DNA of 15,389 nucleotides. Origin: an uncultured Bacteroidota bacterium (GTDB lineage Bacteria > Bacteroidota > Bacteroidia > Flavobacteriales > Flavobacteriaceae). The position numbers and the translations under genes are program-made. The notes beneath the pieces are model-generated. The model made no database searches. It had not been told where the DNA came from and was given only the letters and a program-made list of their open reading frames with translations. The stretch is taken from contig CAISUR010000353.1 of assembly GCA_903888655.1 (NCBI GenBank), positions 1 through 15,389 of the forward strand. Reading direction: 5' to 3'. Every line of letters begins with the position of its first letter. Positions within the stretch are counted from its first letter, which is position 1. Below are positions 1 to 6,924 of the stretch, in pieces.

Positions 1-253
1 ACATTACGGTCCAAAACAAATTATGGTTAAAAAATCCACCGCCATTATTTCTAACTGCCGCTTTAGTCATATCCAAATTTTTTAGAATATCTTCAATAGA
101 TTTTCCTTCCAAATCAGTTCCTGCAATAGCTGCGTTTAAGTTGGTCGTGTATGCATTATGATGTTTAGTGTAATGGATTTCCATTGTTCGTGCATCAATA
201 TGAGGTTCTAACGCGTCGTATGCGTAAGGTAATTTTGGTAATTCAAATGCCAT
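1..253 (-). CDS. sodA: Superoxide dismutase (Mn/Fe family), N-terminal part, cut by window edge
   Basis: Reading the minus strand from the ATG at 253 gives 84 codons of an uninterrupted superoxide dismutase that runs off the window. The enzyme converts superoxide to oxygen and hydrogen peroxide, usually in the cytoplasm. The start MAFELPKLPYAYDALEPHID is the classic N-terminus of the iron/manganese family. The first metal ligand is H27 in EIHYTKHHNAY, with H31 also in the active site, and the second ligand is H77 in FFNHNLFW. The triplet glycine before FFNH resembles the manganese-type NNAGG motif more than the iron-type NNAAQ, so Mn or cambialistic use is more likely; this is inferred from one motif. 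The two C-terminal metal ligands lie outside the window. It has no signal peptide. It is transcribed divergently from the acetyltransferase gene at 368. Confidence 0.95.
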   Translation of the reverse strand, partial: MAFELPKLPYAYDALEPHIDARTMEIHYTKHHNAYTTNLNAAIAGTDLEGKSIEDILKNLDMTKAAVRNNGGGFFNHNLFWTVM

Positions 254-281
254 GATATTTTTATTATAAGTTAATACTAAA

Positions 282-311
282 ATTGATTTCAAATTTATAC
301 ATTTATCTTTG
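282..311 (+). promoter_or_regulatory. Probable promoter of the acetyltransferase-addA unit
   Basis: TATCTTTG at 304-311 matches the Bacteroidota -7 consensus TAnnTTTG. ATTG at 282-285 stands 18 bases upstream as a 3-of-4 match to the -33 TTTG. The predicted start is near 317, about 50 bases before the ATG. The region is shared with the minus-strand sodA promoter. Confidence 0.45.
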
Positions 312-320
312 TAAAAGAAA
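290..320 (-). promoter_or_regulatory. Probable sodA promoter (Bacteroidota type)
   Basis: On the minus strand TAAATTTG (297 to 290) matches the -7 element TAnnTTTG. A TTTC (320 to 317) sits 19 bases upstream, where TTTG is expected as the -33 element. Transcription would start near 283-286, giving a leader of about 30 bases. It overlaps the divergent plus-strand promoter of the acetyltransferase gene, so the two could interfere. Confidence 0.5.
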
Positions 321-367
321 ATACTTTTTTTACATAATTCTATTGAAAAAACTTATTACCAAACCAA

Positions 368-889
368 ATGATAATTGATTTACAGCCCAAAGAGTTACAA
401 AACGAATGGATAAAATTAGCGCCACTTCAAGAACATGATTTTGATGAATTGTATGAAGTAGCTTCCGATCCGCTGGTTTGGGAACAACATCCTAATACAT
501 TACGCTATCAAAAACCAGTGTTTCAAAACTTTTTTGAAGGCGCAATACAATCTAACGGAGCGTTTTTCATCCGTGAAGCAACAACCAACGAAGCTATAGG
601 AAGCAGTAGATTTTATAATTATAATCCCGAAAATAATTCTATTTTAATAGGATATACGTTTTTAGGAAGAAAATTTTGGGGAAACGGCTATAACAAAGCC
701 TTGAAAAAACTCATGATGGATTATGCTTTTCAATTTGTTGACACAATTTACTTCCATATCGGTGCCTGTAATATTCGTTCTCAAAAAGCTATTGAAAAAA
801 TAGGAGGAATTAAAATTGATGAATTTGAAGTTACTTATTATGGCGAAGATTCTAAATTGAATTATATTTATCGGATAAATAAAAGTTAA
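368..889 (+). CDS. GNAT-family N-acetyltransferase (RimJ/RimL-like)
   Basis: A 173-residue protein with the GNAT fold of the RimJ/RimL-like branch, which transfers acetyl from acetyl-CoA to an amine. The acetyl-CoA pyrophosphate loop is RKFWGNGYNKALKKLM (about residues 101-116; consensus Q/RxxGxG/A). It is followed by the typical C-terminal motif NIRSQKAIEKIGG (135-147), where an asparagine and serine are normally near the catalytic site. The N-terminal IKLAPLQEHDFDELYEVASD (15-34) is the usual first strand and helix. The substrate cannot be read from the sequence; protein N-termini, small amines or antibiotics are all possible in this branch. The stop codon TAA directly abuts the ATG of the helicase gene, so the two genes are almost certainly co-transcribed. 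No transmembrane or signal segment is present. Confidence 0.85.
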   Translation: MIIDLQPKELQNEWIKLAPLQEHDFDELYEVASDPLVWEQHPNTLRYQKPVFQNFFEGAIQSNGAFFIREATTNEAIGSSRFYNYNPENNSILIGYTFLGRKFWGNGYNKALKKLMMDYAFQFVDTIYFHIGACNIRSQKAIEKIGGIKIDEFEVTYYGEDSKLNYIYRINKS

Positions 890-3800
890 ATGCAAAAACC
901 AGCTTTCTCCATATACGACGCATCGGCAGGCTCCGGTAAAACCTATACTTTGGTAAAAGAATACTTAAAAATAATTCTGTTATCCAATAAAAATGATGCT
1001 TATAGAAATATCCTTGCCATTACGTTTACCAATAAAGCGGTTCACGAAATGAAAAGTCGTGTGGTGGAAAGTTTATCAGAATTTGCAAAAGACAATCCGT
1101 CGGAAAAAGCATTGCAATTGATGCAACACATCAACATAGACACCAATTTGAGTGTGAAAAGCATTCAAGAGAAAGCCAAAAGCATCATTAAAAATCTAAT
1201 TCACAATTATGCTGCTTTCGATATTTCTACCATCGATAAATTTACTCATAAAGTTATTCGAGCGTTTGCACATGACTTGAATTTGCCGATTACTTTTGAG
1301 GTTTCACTTGATACCGAAAACCTATTAACCGAGGCTGTTGACGCCATAATTGCACAAGCGGGTGAAGATGAAACGCTGACCAATTTATTGGTAGATTTCA
1401 CCATGGAAAAAACCGACGACGACAAGAGTTGGGACGTTTCACGAGAAATTATGAATACCGGGCGATTGATTTTAAACGAAAATAATCGAGAAGAAATTAC
1501 GCATTTCAACACCAAAACTATTGCCGAATTTGTTGAAATCAAAAACAAACTTACAGAACTTTCAGAGCAAATAGCATCGGAAACAGTTAAGTTGGCAACC
1601 GAAGCCTTGTTACTTATTGAAAAAAAAGGCATCGATTTAAAGTCATTTTCATCGGGATATTTTCCAAAACATTTGATTAGTATTCAAGAAGGAAAATTTA
1701 ATCCTAAAAACAAAACCTATCATGCATTTGAAGATATAAAAATCAATAAATCTGCCAAAGATGGCGCCATTATCGAATCCATTATTCCACAACTTTTAGA
1801 ATTTTTAGAATCGATTTATAGCAAATTTGAAAAACGTAATTTTTACGAAGCATTTCTAAAAAACATTACACCTCTTTCCTTATTGAATACTGTAAGTAAC
1901 GAATTAGCAAAAATTCAAAAAGAGCAAAATATTCTTTCTATCGCAGAATTTAATAAGTTGATTAACGAACAAATTCAAAATCAGCCAGCGCCATTTATTT
2001 ATGAGCGATTAGGCGAACGATATAAGCATTTTTTCATTGACGAATTCCAAGATACTTCCGAGATGCAATGGCAAAATTTAATTCCGCTTATTGACAATGC
2101 TTTGGTTAGTGAAGATTTGCAAGGCGAAAGAGGTTCGCTCCTATTGGTTGGAGATCCTAAACAATCTATTTACCGATGGCGTGGCGGAAAAGCCGAACAA
2201 TTTATCGAATTAAGTAAAGATAAAAATCCGTTTAATGTAGATAAAAAAACGGAACAATTAGAAACCAATTATAGAAGTTATTCGGAAGTCATTAATTTCA
2301 ATAATAATTTCTTCAGATTTTTATCTAAAGAATTTCAAAATGACGATTACAAAGATTTGTATTTGAATCACAGTCATCAAAAAACGAATGATAAAAAAGG
2401 AGGATTCGTATCTATTTCTTTTATTCCAAAATTGGATAAAGAGGAACTCGAGGAAGATACTTTGGATAAAAATGAATTGTATTTAAAAGCAACATTCCAG
2501 AAAATTGAAGTATCAAAGGCAAATGGTTTTCGCAATAAAGATCTCGTAATTCTAACTCGAAAAAAAACGCAAGGAACAGCCATTGCCAATTTTTTGACTG
2601 AAAACGGAATTCCAATTCTTTCTTCAGAAAGTTTGTTGATTGGTGCATCTTCTGAAGTGCAATGTATTATTCAAATTTTACGTTATTTAAAAAACAATAA
2701 TGATTTGGAAGCCAAAGCCAATTTCTTATATTATCTAGCAAACAATCAACAAGAACAGCTACCAATTCACGATTTTATTTTTCAAGGAATAGAATTAAAA
2801 AATGAAAAGGAATTTCAAACGTGGCTAACGCAATTCGGCTTGGATTTTTCATTTGAAAACAGCCGAAAAAAGTCGTTATATGAAGCAACAGAAACCATTA
2901 TTGCGAACGTTATTCCAATGCCTAAAAGAAATGCTTACGTTCAATATTTCTTGGATATTGTCTTGGAACGTGATATAAAAAATCAAGCAGGAATTTCCGA
3001 TTTTCTGGATTATTGGGATAAAAACGGAGAGAAATTAAGCATTCCATCGCCCGAAGGAAACGATGCGGTTCGAATTATGACGATTCATAAATCTAAAGGG
3101 CTAGAATTTCCGGTGGTGATTTTTCCTTTCGCCGAGGAAGATTTTGGGAAAGGACCATCAGAAAAAATATGGCTTAATGCTGATGAAGAACTAATTGGTT
3201 TGCCTAAGGCTTTGGTTGATAAAAGTAGTAATGTTGAAGGCTATGGTGAAGAAGCAAAAAAAATTTATAATCAAAAGAAACAAGAAGATTTATTAGATAT
3301 TATCAACGTGTTATATGTTGCTTTAACAAGAGCAGAGGAGCAACTGCATGTTATTTCAGCAATGAATATCAAAAGAGACGGAAGTTTGCCAAATAATTTA
3401 TCTTCCTTTTTTATAGATTTTCTGCAAGACAAAGGATTTGATCAAACCAATGCTATCTACGAGTTTGGTCAAGCCAAAAAAATATCGACTGACACTAAAA
3501 CTGAAAAAATAACGCAAGTAATTCCGCAACTATCTTCGGCTCTAAATCCGAAAAGTATCAAAATTGCCCAGCTAGAAAGCATAATGTGGAATACCAAACA
3601 ACAAAATGCCATTGAATATGGTAACACCATTCACGAAATTCTGTCCTTTGTAAAAACCAAAGACGATATTGATGTGGCGATAACAAAAGCTATCGAAAAT
3701 GGATTAATGATTTTTACTCAAAAAGAAGAAGTCACCAAAACCATTCACGAAATTGTCAACCATTATGATTTAATAGACTTTTATGCGCAGGGAAATAAAG

Positions 3801-4033
3801 TGTTGAACGAGCAAACCATTATTCAAAAAGAAGGTAATTTGGTGAAACCCGACAGAATGGTGCTGAATGCTAATAATGAAATTTATTTGTTAGATTATAA
3901 AACAGGTTCGCATTTGCCAAAATACAAAGTCCAATTAGATCAATATCAAAATGCCATTGAAGCGATGGGATTTAAAGTGGTGAAAAAATCACTGGTCTAT
4001 ATTGGAGAAGAAATTGATGTTGTAAATTTGTAG
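890..4033 (+). CDS. addA: RecB/AddA-like UvrD-family helicase with C-terminal PD-(D/E)XK nuclease
   Basis: A 1047-residue superfamily 1A helicase fused to a RecB-family nuclease, expected to unwind and resect double-strand DNA ends so that RecA can load. Helicase motifs appear in order: Walker A ASAGSGKT (11-18), motif Ia ITFTNKAVHEMK, STIDKFTHKVIRAF, Walker B IDEFQDTS (D384, E385), motif III VGDPKQSIYRWRGG, motif IV LETNYRS, motif V MTIHKSKGLEFPVV (from M730) and motif VI LYVALTRAEEQLHV. The nuclease domain carries H915 (GNTIHEIL), D988 (KPDRMV), D1002 and K1004 (LLDYKTG), then QLDQYQ, so the active site looks intact. It is shorter than B. subtilis AddA, which is near 1230 residues. The likely partner is the AddB-like protein at 6925. 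RecB proper is an alternative name, but no recC or recD is present. Start: the ATG follows the preceding stop with no gap and places Walker A at the usual distance from the N-terminus. Confidence 0.9.
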   Translation: MQKPAFSIYDASAGSGKTYTLVKEYLKIILLSNKNDAYRNILAITFTNKAVHEMKSRVVESLSEFAKDNPSEKALQLMQHINIDTNLSVKSIQEKAKSIIKNLIHNYAAFDISTIDKFTHKVIRAFAHDLNLPITFEVSLDTENLLTEAVDAIIAQAGEDETLTNLLVDFTMEKTDDDKSWDVSREIMNTGRLILNENNREEITHFNTKTIAEFVEIKNKLTELSEQIASETVKLATEALLLIEKKGIDLKSFSSGYFPKHLISIQEGKFNPKNKTYHAFEDIKINKSAKDGAIIESIIPQLLEFLESIYSKFEKRNFYEAFLKNITPLSLLNTVSNELAKIQKEQNILSIAEFNKLINEQIQNQPAPFIYERLGERYKHFFIDEFQDTSEMQWQNLIPLIDNALVSEDLQGERGSLLLVGDPKQSIYRWRGGKAEQFIELSKDKNPFNVDKKTEQLETNYRSYSEVINFNNNFFRFLSKEFQNDDYKDLYLNHSHQKTNDKKGGFVSISFIPKLDKEELEEDTLDKNELYLKATFQKIEVSKANGFRNKDLVILTRKKTQGTAIANFLTENGIPILSSESLLIGASSEVQCIIQILRYLKNNNDLEAKANFLYYLANNQQEQLPIHDFIFQGIELKNEKEFQTWLTQFGLDFSFENSRKKSLYEATETIIANVIPMPKRNAYVQYFLDIVLERDIKNQAGISDFLDYWDKNGEKLSIPSPEGNDAVRIMTIHKSKGLEFPVVIFPFAEEDFGKGPSEKIWLNADEELIGLPKALVDKSSNVEGYGEEAKKIYNQKKQEDLLDIINVLYVALTRAEEQLHVISAMNIKRDGSLPNNLSSFFIDFLQDKGFDQTNAIYEFGQAKKISTDTKTEKITQVIPQLSSALNPKSIKIAQLESIMWNTKQQNAIEYGNTIHEILSFVKTKDDIDVAITKAIENGLMIFTQKEEVTKTIHEIVNHYDLIDFYAQGNKVLNEQTIIQKEGNLVKPDRMVLNANNEIYLLDYKTGSHLPKYKVQLDQYQNAIEAMGFKVVKKSLVYIGEEIDVVNL

Positions 4034-4076
4034 CAAATAACAAAATAAATTACATCCCAAAAATAAAAGACTTTCA

Positions 4077-4132
4077 ATTCGTGAAATTCTTATAAAAAAA
4101 ACTTGGTGACTTTGTGTCTTCGTGGCAAAAAA
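4077..4132. repeat. Possible interspersed intergenic repeat, copy 1
   Basis: The 126-base gap between addA and kbl contains ATTCGTGAAATT (4077-4088), a short A-rich stretch, then GACTTTGTG and CTTCGTGGCAAAAAA (to 4132). Related phrases occur in two other gaps: ACTTTGCGC and CTTCGCGGTTAAA at 9763-9796, and ATTCGAGAAATT at 10628-10639. I recall phrases of this kind as common in Flavobacterium intergenic DNA, but could not search for copies. No good TAnnTTTG element was found here; TGACTTTG (4107-4114) is the nearest, one base off and without a -33 box, so the kbl promoter is unclear. Confidence 0.4.
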
Positions 4133-4159
4133 CAATAAACAAAACAAACTAAAATAAAT

Positions 4160-5350
4160 ATGTACGGAAAAATTCAACAACATTTACAAAACGAATTAAA
4201 TACCATAGAACAAAACGGTATTTTCAAAAAAGAACGCATTATAACTTCTCCTCAAGGAGCAGAAATTACAGTTAATGGTGAAACAGTTTTAAACTTTTGT
4301 GCCAACAACTATCTAGGATTATCATCACATCCCGAAGTGATTCAAGCTGCCAAAGATGCATTAGATTCTCATGGATTTGGGATGTCATCTGTTCGTTTCA
4401 TTTGCGGAACACAAGACATTCATAAAACTTTAGAAAAAAAGATAGCCGATTTCTATGGAACAGAAGATACTATTTTATATGCCGCTGCTTTTGATGCTAA
4501 TGGAGGTGTTTTCGAACCTTTACTAGGAGAAGAAGATTGTATAATTTCTGACAGTTTGAATCACGCTTCTATTATAGATGGAGTTCGTTTGTGTAAAGCG
4601 GCACGGTATCGCTATGAAAATTCCAATATGGCAGATTTAGAACAGCAGTTAATCAAAGCAACAGAGGCGGGACATCGTTTTAAATTAATCGTGACTGACG
4701 GTGTGTTTTCCATGGATGGATTAGTAGCACCATTGGATAAAATTTGTGATTTAGCCGAAAAATATGATGCTTTAGTAATGGTTGATGAATGTCATGCAGC
4801 TGGTTTCATAGGAGCAACAGGAAAAGGCACCCTTGAAGCCAAAGGAGTCATGGGAAGAGTTGATATAATTACAGGAACATTAGGAAAAGCGCTTGGCGGT
4901 GCCATGGGCGGATATACTACAGCTAAGAAAGAAATAATTGAAATTTTACGTCAGCGTTCTCGTCCATATCTATTTTCCAATTCGCTAGCACCAGCTATCG
5001 TGGGAGCTTCAATTAAAGTATTTGAACTTTTAGAAAAAGACACAACACTTCGTGATCAATTAGAATGGAACACCAATTATTTTAAGCAAGGTTTAAGAAA
5101 TGCTAAAATTGATTTTATAGACGGAGATTCAGCCATTGTTCCTGTAATGCTTTATGATGCTAAATTATCTCAAATCATGGCAGATGAATTGCTAAAAAAA
5201 GGAATCTATGTCATAGGTTTCTTTTATCCGGTAGTTCCAAAAGAGAAAGCAAGGATAAGAGTTCAGCTTTCTGCGGGTCACACCAAAGAGCATTTAGACA
5301 AGGCAATACAAGCATTTACAGAAGTCGCTAAATCGTTAGAAATCATATAA
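4160..5350 (+). CDS. kbl: Glycine C-acetyltransferase (2-amino-3-ketobutyrate CoA ligase)
   Basis: A 396-residue pyridoxal-phosphate enzyme of the alpha-oxoamine synthase family. It cleaves 2-amino-3-ketobutyrate with CoA into glycine and acetyl-CoA, the second step of threonine degradation. The PLP lysine is K243 in TGTLGKALGGAMGGY, matching K244 of the E. coli enzyme. D209 and H212 in MVDECHAAG are the cofactor-ring contacts, and DGVFSMDG (about 180-187) is the usual strand-loop motif. Length and the N-terminal FCANNYLGLSSHPEV fit Kbl rather than BioF or serine palmitoyltransferase, which share the fold; that choice is by resemblance. Threonine dehydrogenase is not in this window. The gene lies between the two halves of the presumed AddAB complex with no functional link that I can see. 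The ATG follows an A-rich stretch, typical for Bacteroidota starts. Confidence 0.93.
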   Translation: MYGKIQQHLQNELNTIEQNGIFKKERIITSPQGAEITVNGETVLNFCANNYLGLSSHPEVIQAAKDALDSHGFGMSSVRFICGTQDIHKTLEKKIADFYGTEDTILYAAAFDANGGVFEPLLGEEDCIISDSLNHASIIDGVRLCKAARYRYENSNMADLEQQLIKATEAGHRFKLIVTDGVFSMDGLVAPLDKICDLAEKYDALVMVDECHAAGFIGATGKGTLEAKGVMGRVDIITGTLGKALGGAMGGYTTAKKEIIEILRQRSRPYLFSNSLAPAIVGASIKVFELLEKDTTLRDQLEWNTNYFKQGLRNAKIDFIDGDSAIVPVMLYDAKLSQIMADELLKKGIYVIGFFYPVVPKEKARIRVQLSAGHTKEHLDKAIQAFTEVAKSLEII

Positions 5351-5372
5351 TGTAGAATTTTGCTTACAACAT

Positions 5373-5403
5373 TTTGATAATTCAATAATTGGTATTACTT
5401 TTG
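5373..5403 (+). promoter_or_regulatory. Strong promoter of the OmpA-family gene
   Basis: TTTG at 5373-5376, an exact 19-base spacer, and TACTTTTG at 5396-5403 form a perfect match to the Bacteroidota housekeeping promoter (TTTG-N19-TAnnTTTG). Transcription would start near 5408-5411, leaving a leader of about 30 bases before the ATG at 5439. It is the best promoter match in the window, as expected for an abundant outer-membrane protein. Confidence 0.8.
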
Positions 5404-5438
5404 CAGCATTATATCTTTATAATCTAACAAAATTAAGT

Positions 5439-6860
5439 ATGAAACATCTTAACAAATTAATTGCTTTATTGATGCTTTTAGGATTAAGTTCACAAGCACA
5501 AGACAGTGACAACACATGGGCTATCTCGTTTGGAGTAAACGCAGTAGACGGAGGCAGAGTAAGCGCTGCATCGAGTATTAAAAATCAATTTTCTCAGTAT
5601 TTTGATCAAAAAGCATATTGGAGTATTATTCCTTCAGTATCTACTTTGAATGTTTCAAAATATGTTGGAGATAATTTTTCTTTCGGAGTTACAGGTTCTG
5701 TAAACAAAATAACAAAATTTGTTGGGGATGTAGTTGTTGATCCAGCAACCAACACAACTAGTTACCCTCTTGTAAATTCTGGAGATTTAATGTATTATAG
5801 TATTGATGGAGCTGTAAAATATAGTTTCATGAGTCTTATAAAATCAAAAATCATTGATCCTTCTGCTCACATTGGTGGAGGTTATACATGGTTAGGTGAT
5901 GCATCTGCTGGAACAGTTAATGGAGGTTTAGGTCTAACTTTTTGGTTCTCTAAACAAGTTGGTTTTTCAATTCAATCTACATACAAACATTCATTTGATG
6001 ACACAAGAGTTCCTAATACAGATGTGCCTTCTCATATGCAACATTTTGCGGGTCTTACGTTCAAATTTGGTGCTAAAGATACTGATGGTGATGGAATCTA
6101 TGATAAATATGATGCTTGTCCTGAAGTAGCTGGTCCAAAAGAATTTAATGGATGTCCAGATACAGACGGAGATAAAATTATTGATAAAGACGATGCTTGT
6201 CCAACTGAAGCAGGTTTAGCCGCTTTAAATGGTTGTCCTGATATGGATGGTGATGGAATTGCTGATAAAGATGATGCTTGTCCAGATGTTGCTGGTTTAA
6301 AAGCTTTAAATGGTTGTCCAGATGCTGACGGAGATGGAATTACTGATAAAAGCGATAAATGTCCAACTGTAAAAGGACCAAAAGAAAACGGTGGTTGTCC
6401 ATGGCCAGATACAGATGGAGATGGAGTTCTTGACAAAGATGACAAATGTCCAGCAGTTAAAGGACCTGCTTCAAACAATGGTTGTCCAATTGCAGAACCA
6501 ACAGAAGAAGCTATTAAAAAATTAAATGAATATGCTAAAACTATTTTGTTTGATACAGGAAAAGCTTCATTCCAAAAACAAACTTTCCCAGTATTACAAT
6601 CTATCACAGCAATTTTAAAAGAATATCCGAATGCTAAATTCAGCATCGAGGGTCATACAGATAATACTGGTAAAGCAGCAGCTAACCAAAAATTATCTGA
6701 AGAAAGAGCAGCAGCTGTAAAAAATTATTTAGTTGAAAATGGAATCGCTACAGACAGATTAACGTCTTCAGGATTTGGTCAAACAAAACCAATGGATTCT
6801 AATAAAACTAAAGAAGGTAAAGCTAACAACAGAAGAGTTGAAGTGAAATTAGTTAAATAA
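5439..6860 (+). CDS. OmpA-family outer-membrane protein with five thrombospondin type 3 repeats
   Basis: A 473-residue envelope protein that links the outer membrane to peptidoglycan. A signal peptide with cleavage probably after SSQA (20/21) precedes an N-terminal beta-barrel-like region (about 21-213) rich in alternating aromatic strands. Five 27-residue thrombospondin type 3 units follow at 214-240, 241-267, 268-294, 295-321 and 324-350. Each has a DxDGDxxxDKxDxCP calcium-binding core and a closing GCP, so each unit has two cysteines. The C-terminal OmpA domain (about 366-473) shows GHTDN with D408, R423 in LSEERAAAV, and NNRRVEVKL; D408 and R423 correspond to the pair that binds diaminopimelate. 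It has its own strong promoter and a terminator just after the stop, so it is a single-gene unit and probably highly expressed. Confidence 0.93.
   Translation: MKHLNKLIALLMLLGLSSQAQDSDNTWAISFGVNAVDGGRVSAASSIKNQFSQYFDQKAYWSIIPSVSTLNVSKYVGDNFSFGVTGSVNKITKFVGDVVVDPATNTTSYPLVNSGDLMYYSIDGAVKYSFMSLIKSKIIDPSAHIGGGYTWLGDASAGTVNGGLGLTFWFSKQVGFSIQSTYKHSFDDTRVPNTDVPSHMQHFAGLTFKFGAKDTDGDGIYDKYDACPEVAGPKEFNGCPDTDGDKIIDKDDACPTEAGLAALNGCPDMDGDGIADKDDACPDVAGLKALNGCPDADGDGITDKSDKCPTVKGPKENGGCPWPDTDGDGVLDKDDKCPAVKGPASNNGCPIAEPTEEAIKKLNEYAKTILFDTGKASFQKQTFPVLQSITAILKEYPNAKFSIEGHTDNTGKAAANQKLSEERAAAVKNYLVENGIATDRLTSSGFGQTKPMDSNKTKEGKANNRRVEVKLVK
6078..6488 (+). repeat. In-frame 81-bp tandem repeat encoding TSP3 units
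   Basis: Five diverged copies of an 81-base unit encode the calcium-binding repeats of the OmpA-family protein. Only the last junction differs, by an extra two codons (Trp-Pro) before the fifth unit. All copies stay in frame and keep both cysteines, so selection at the protein level is clear. Such units can expand or contract by slippage or recombination. Confidence 0.85.
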
Positions 6861-6882
6861 TTTCTTCTAAAATATTTTTAAT

Positions 6883-6913
6883 AAAACGTCCCGAATTTCG
6901 GGACGTTTTTTTT
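6883..6913 (+). terminator. Intrinsic terminator after the OmpA-family gene
   Basis: A perfect 12-base-pair stem (AAAACGTCCCGA at 6883-6894 with its complement at 6898-6909) and a 3-base loop run into eight consecutive T (6906-6913). It starts 22 bases after the OmpA stop. The run of T ends only 11 bases before the next ATG. Confidence 0.92.
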
Positions 6914-6924
6914 ATTTTTATACA

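Noticed and set aside
1246..1632. Antisense open frame inside addA
   Set aside because: It lies wholly within the well-supported helicase coding region and its product has no recognisable features.
4107..4114. TGACTTTG as a possible kbl -7 promoter element
   Set aside because: It misses the conserved A of TAnnTTTG, has no TTTG about 19 bases upstream, and is part of the repeat-like phrase.
6078..6488. Periodic repeat considered as a CRISPR array
   Set aside because: The units are contiguous, in frame, diverged and coding; there are no unique spacers.
6098..6646. Long open frame antisense to the OmpA-family gene
   Set aside because: It is a by-product of the repetitive TSP3 coding sequence on the other strand; its low-complexity Ser/Pro/Gly product has no domain and no promoter was found.
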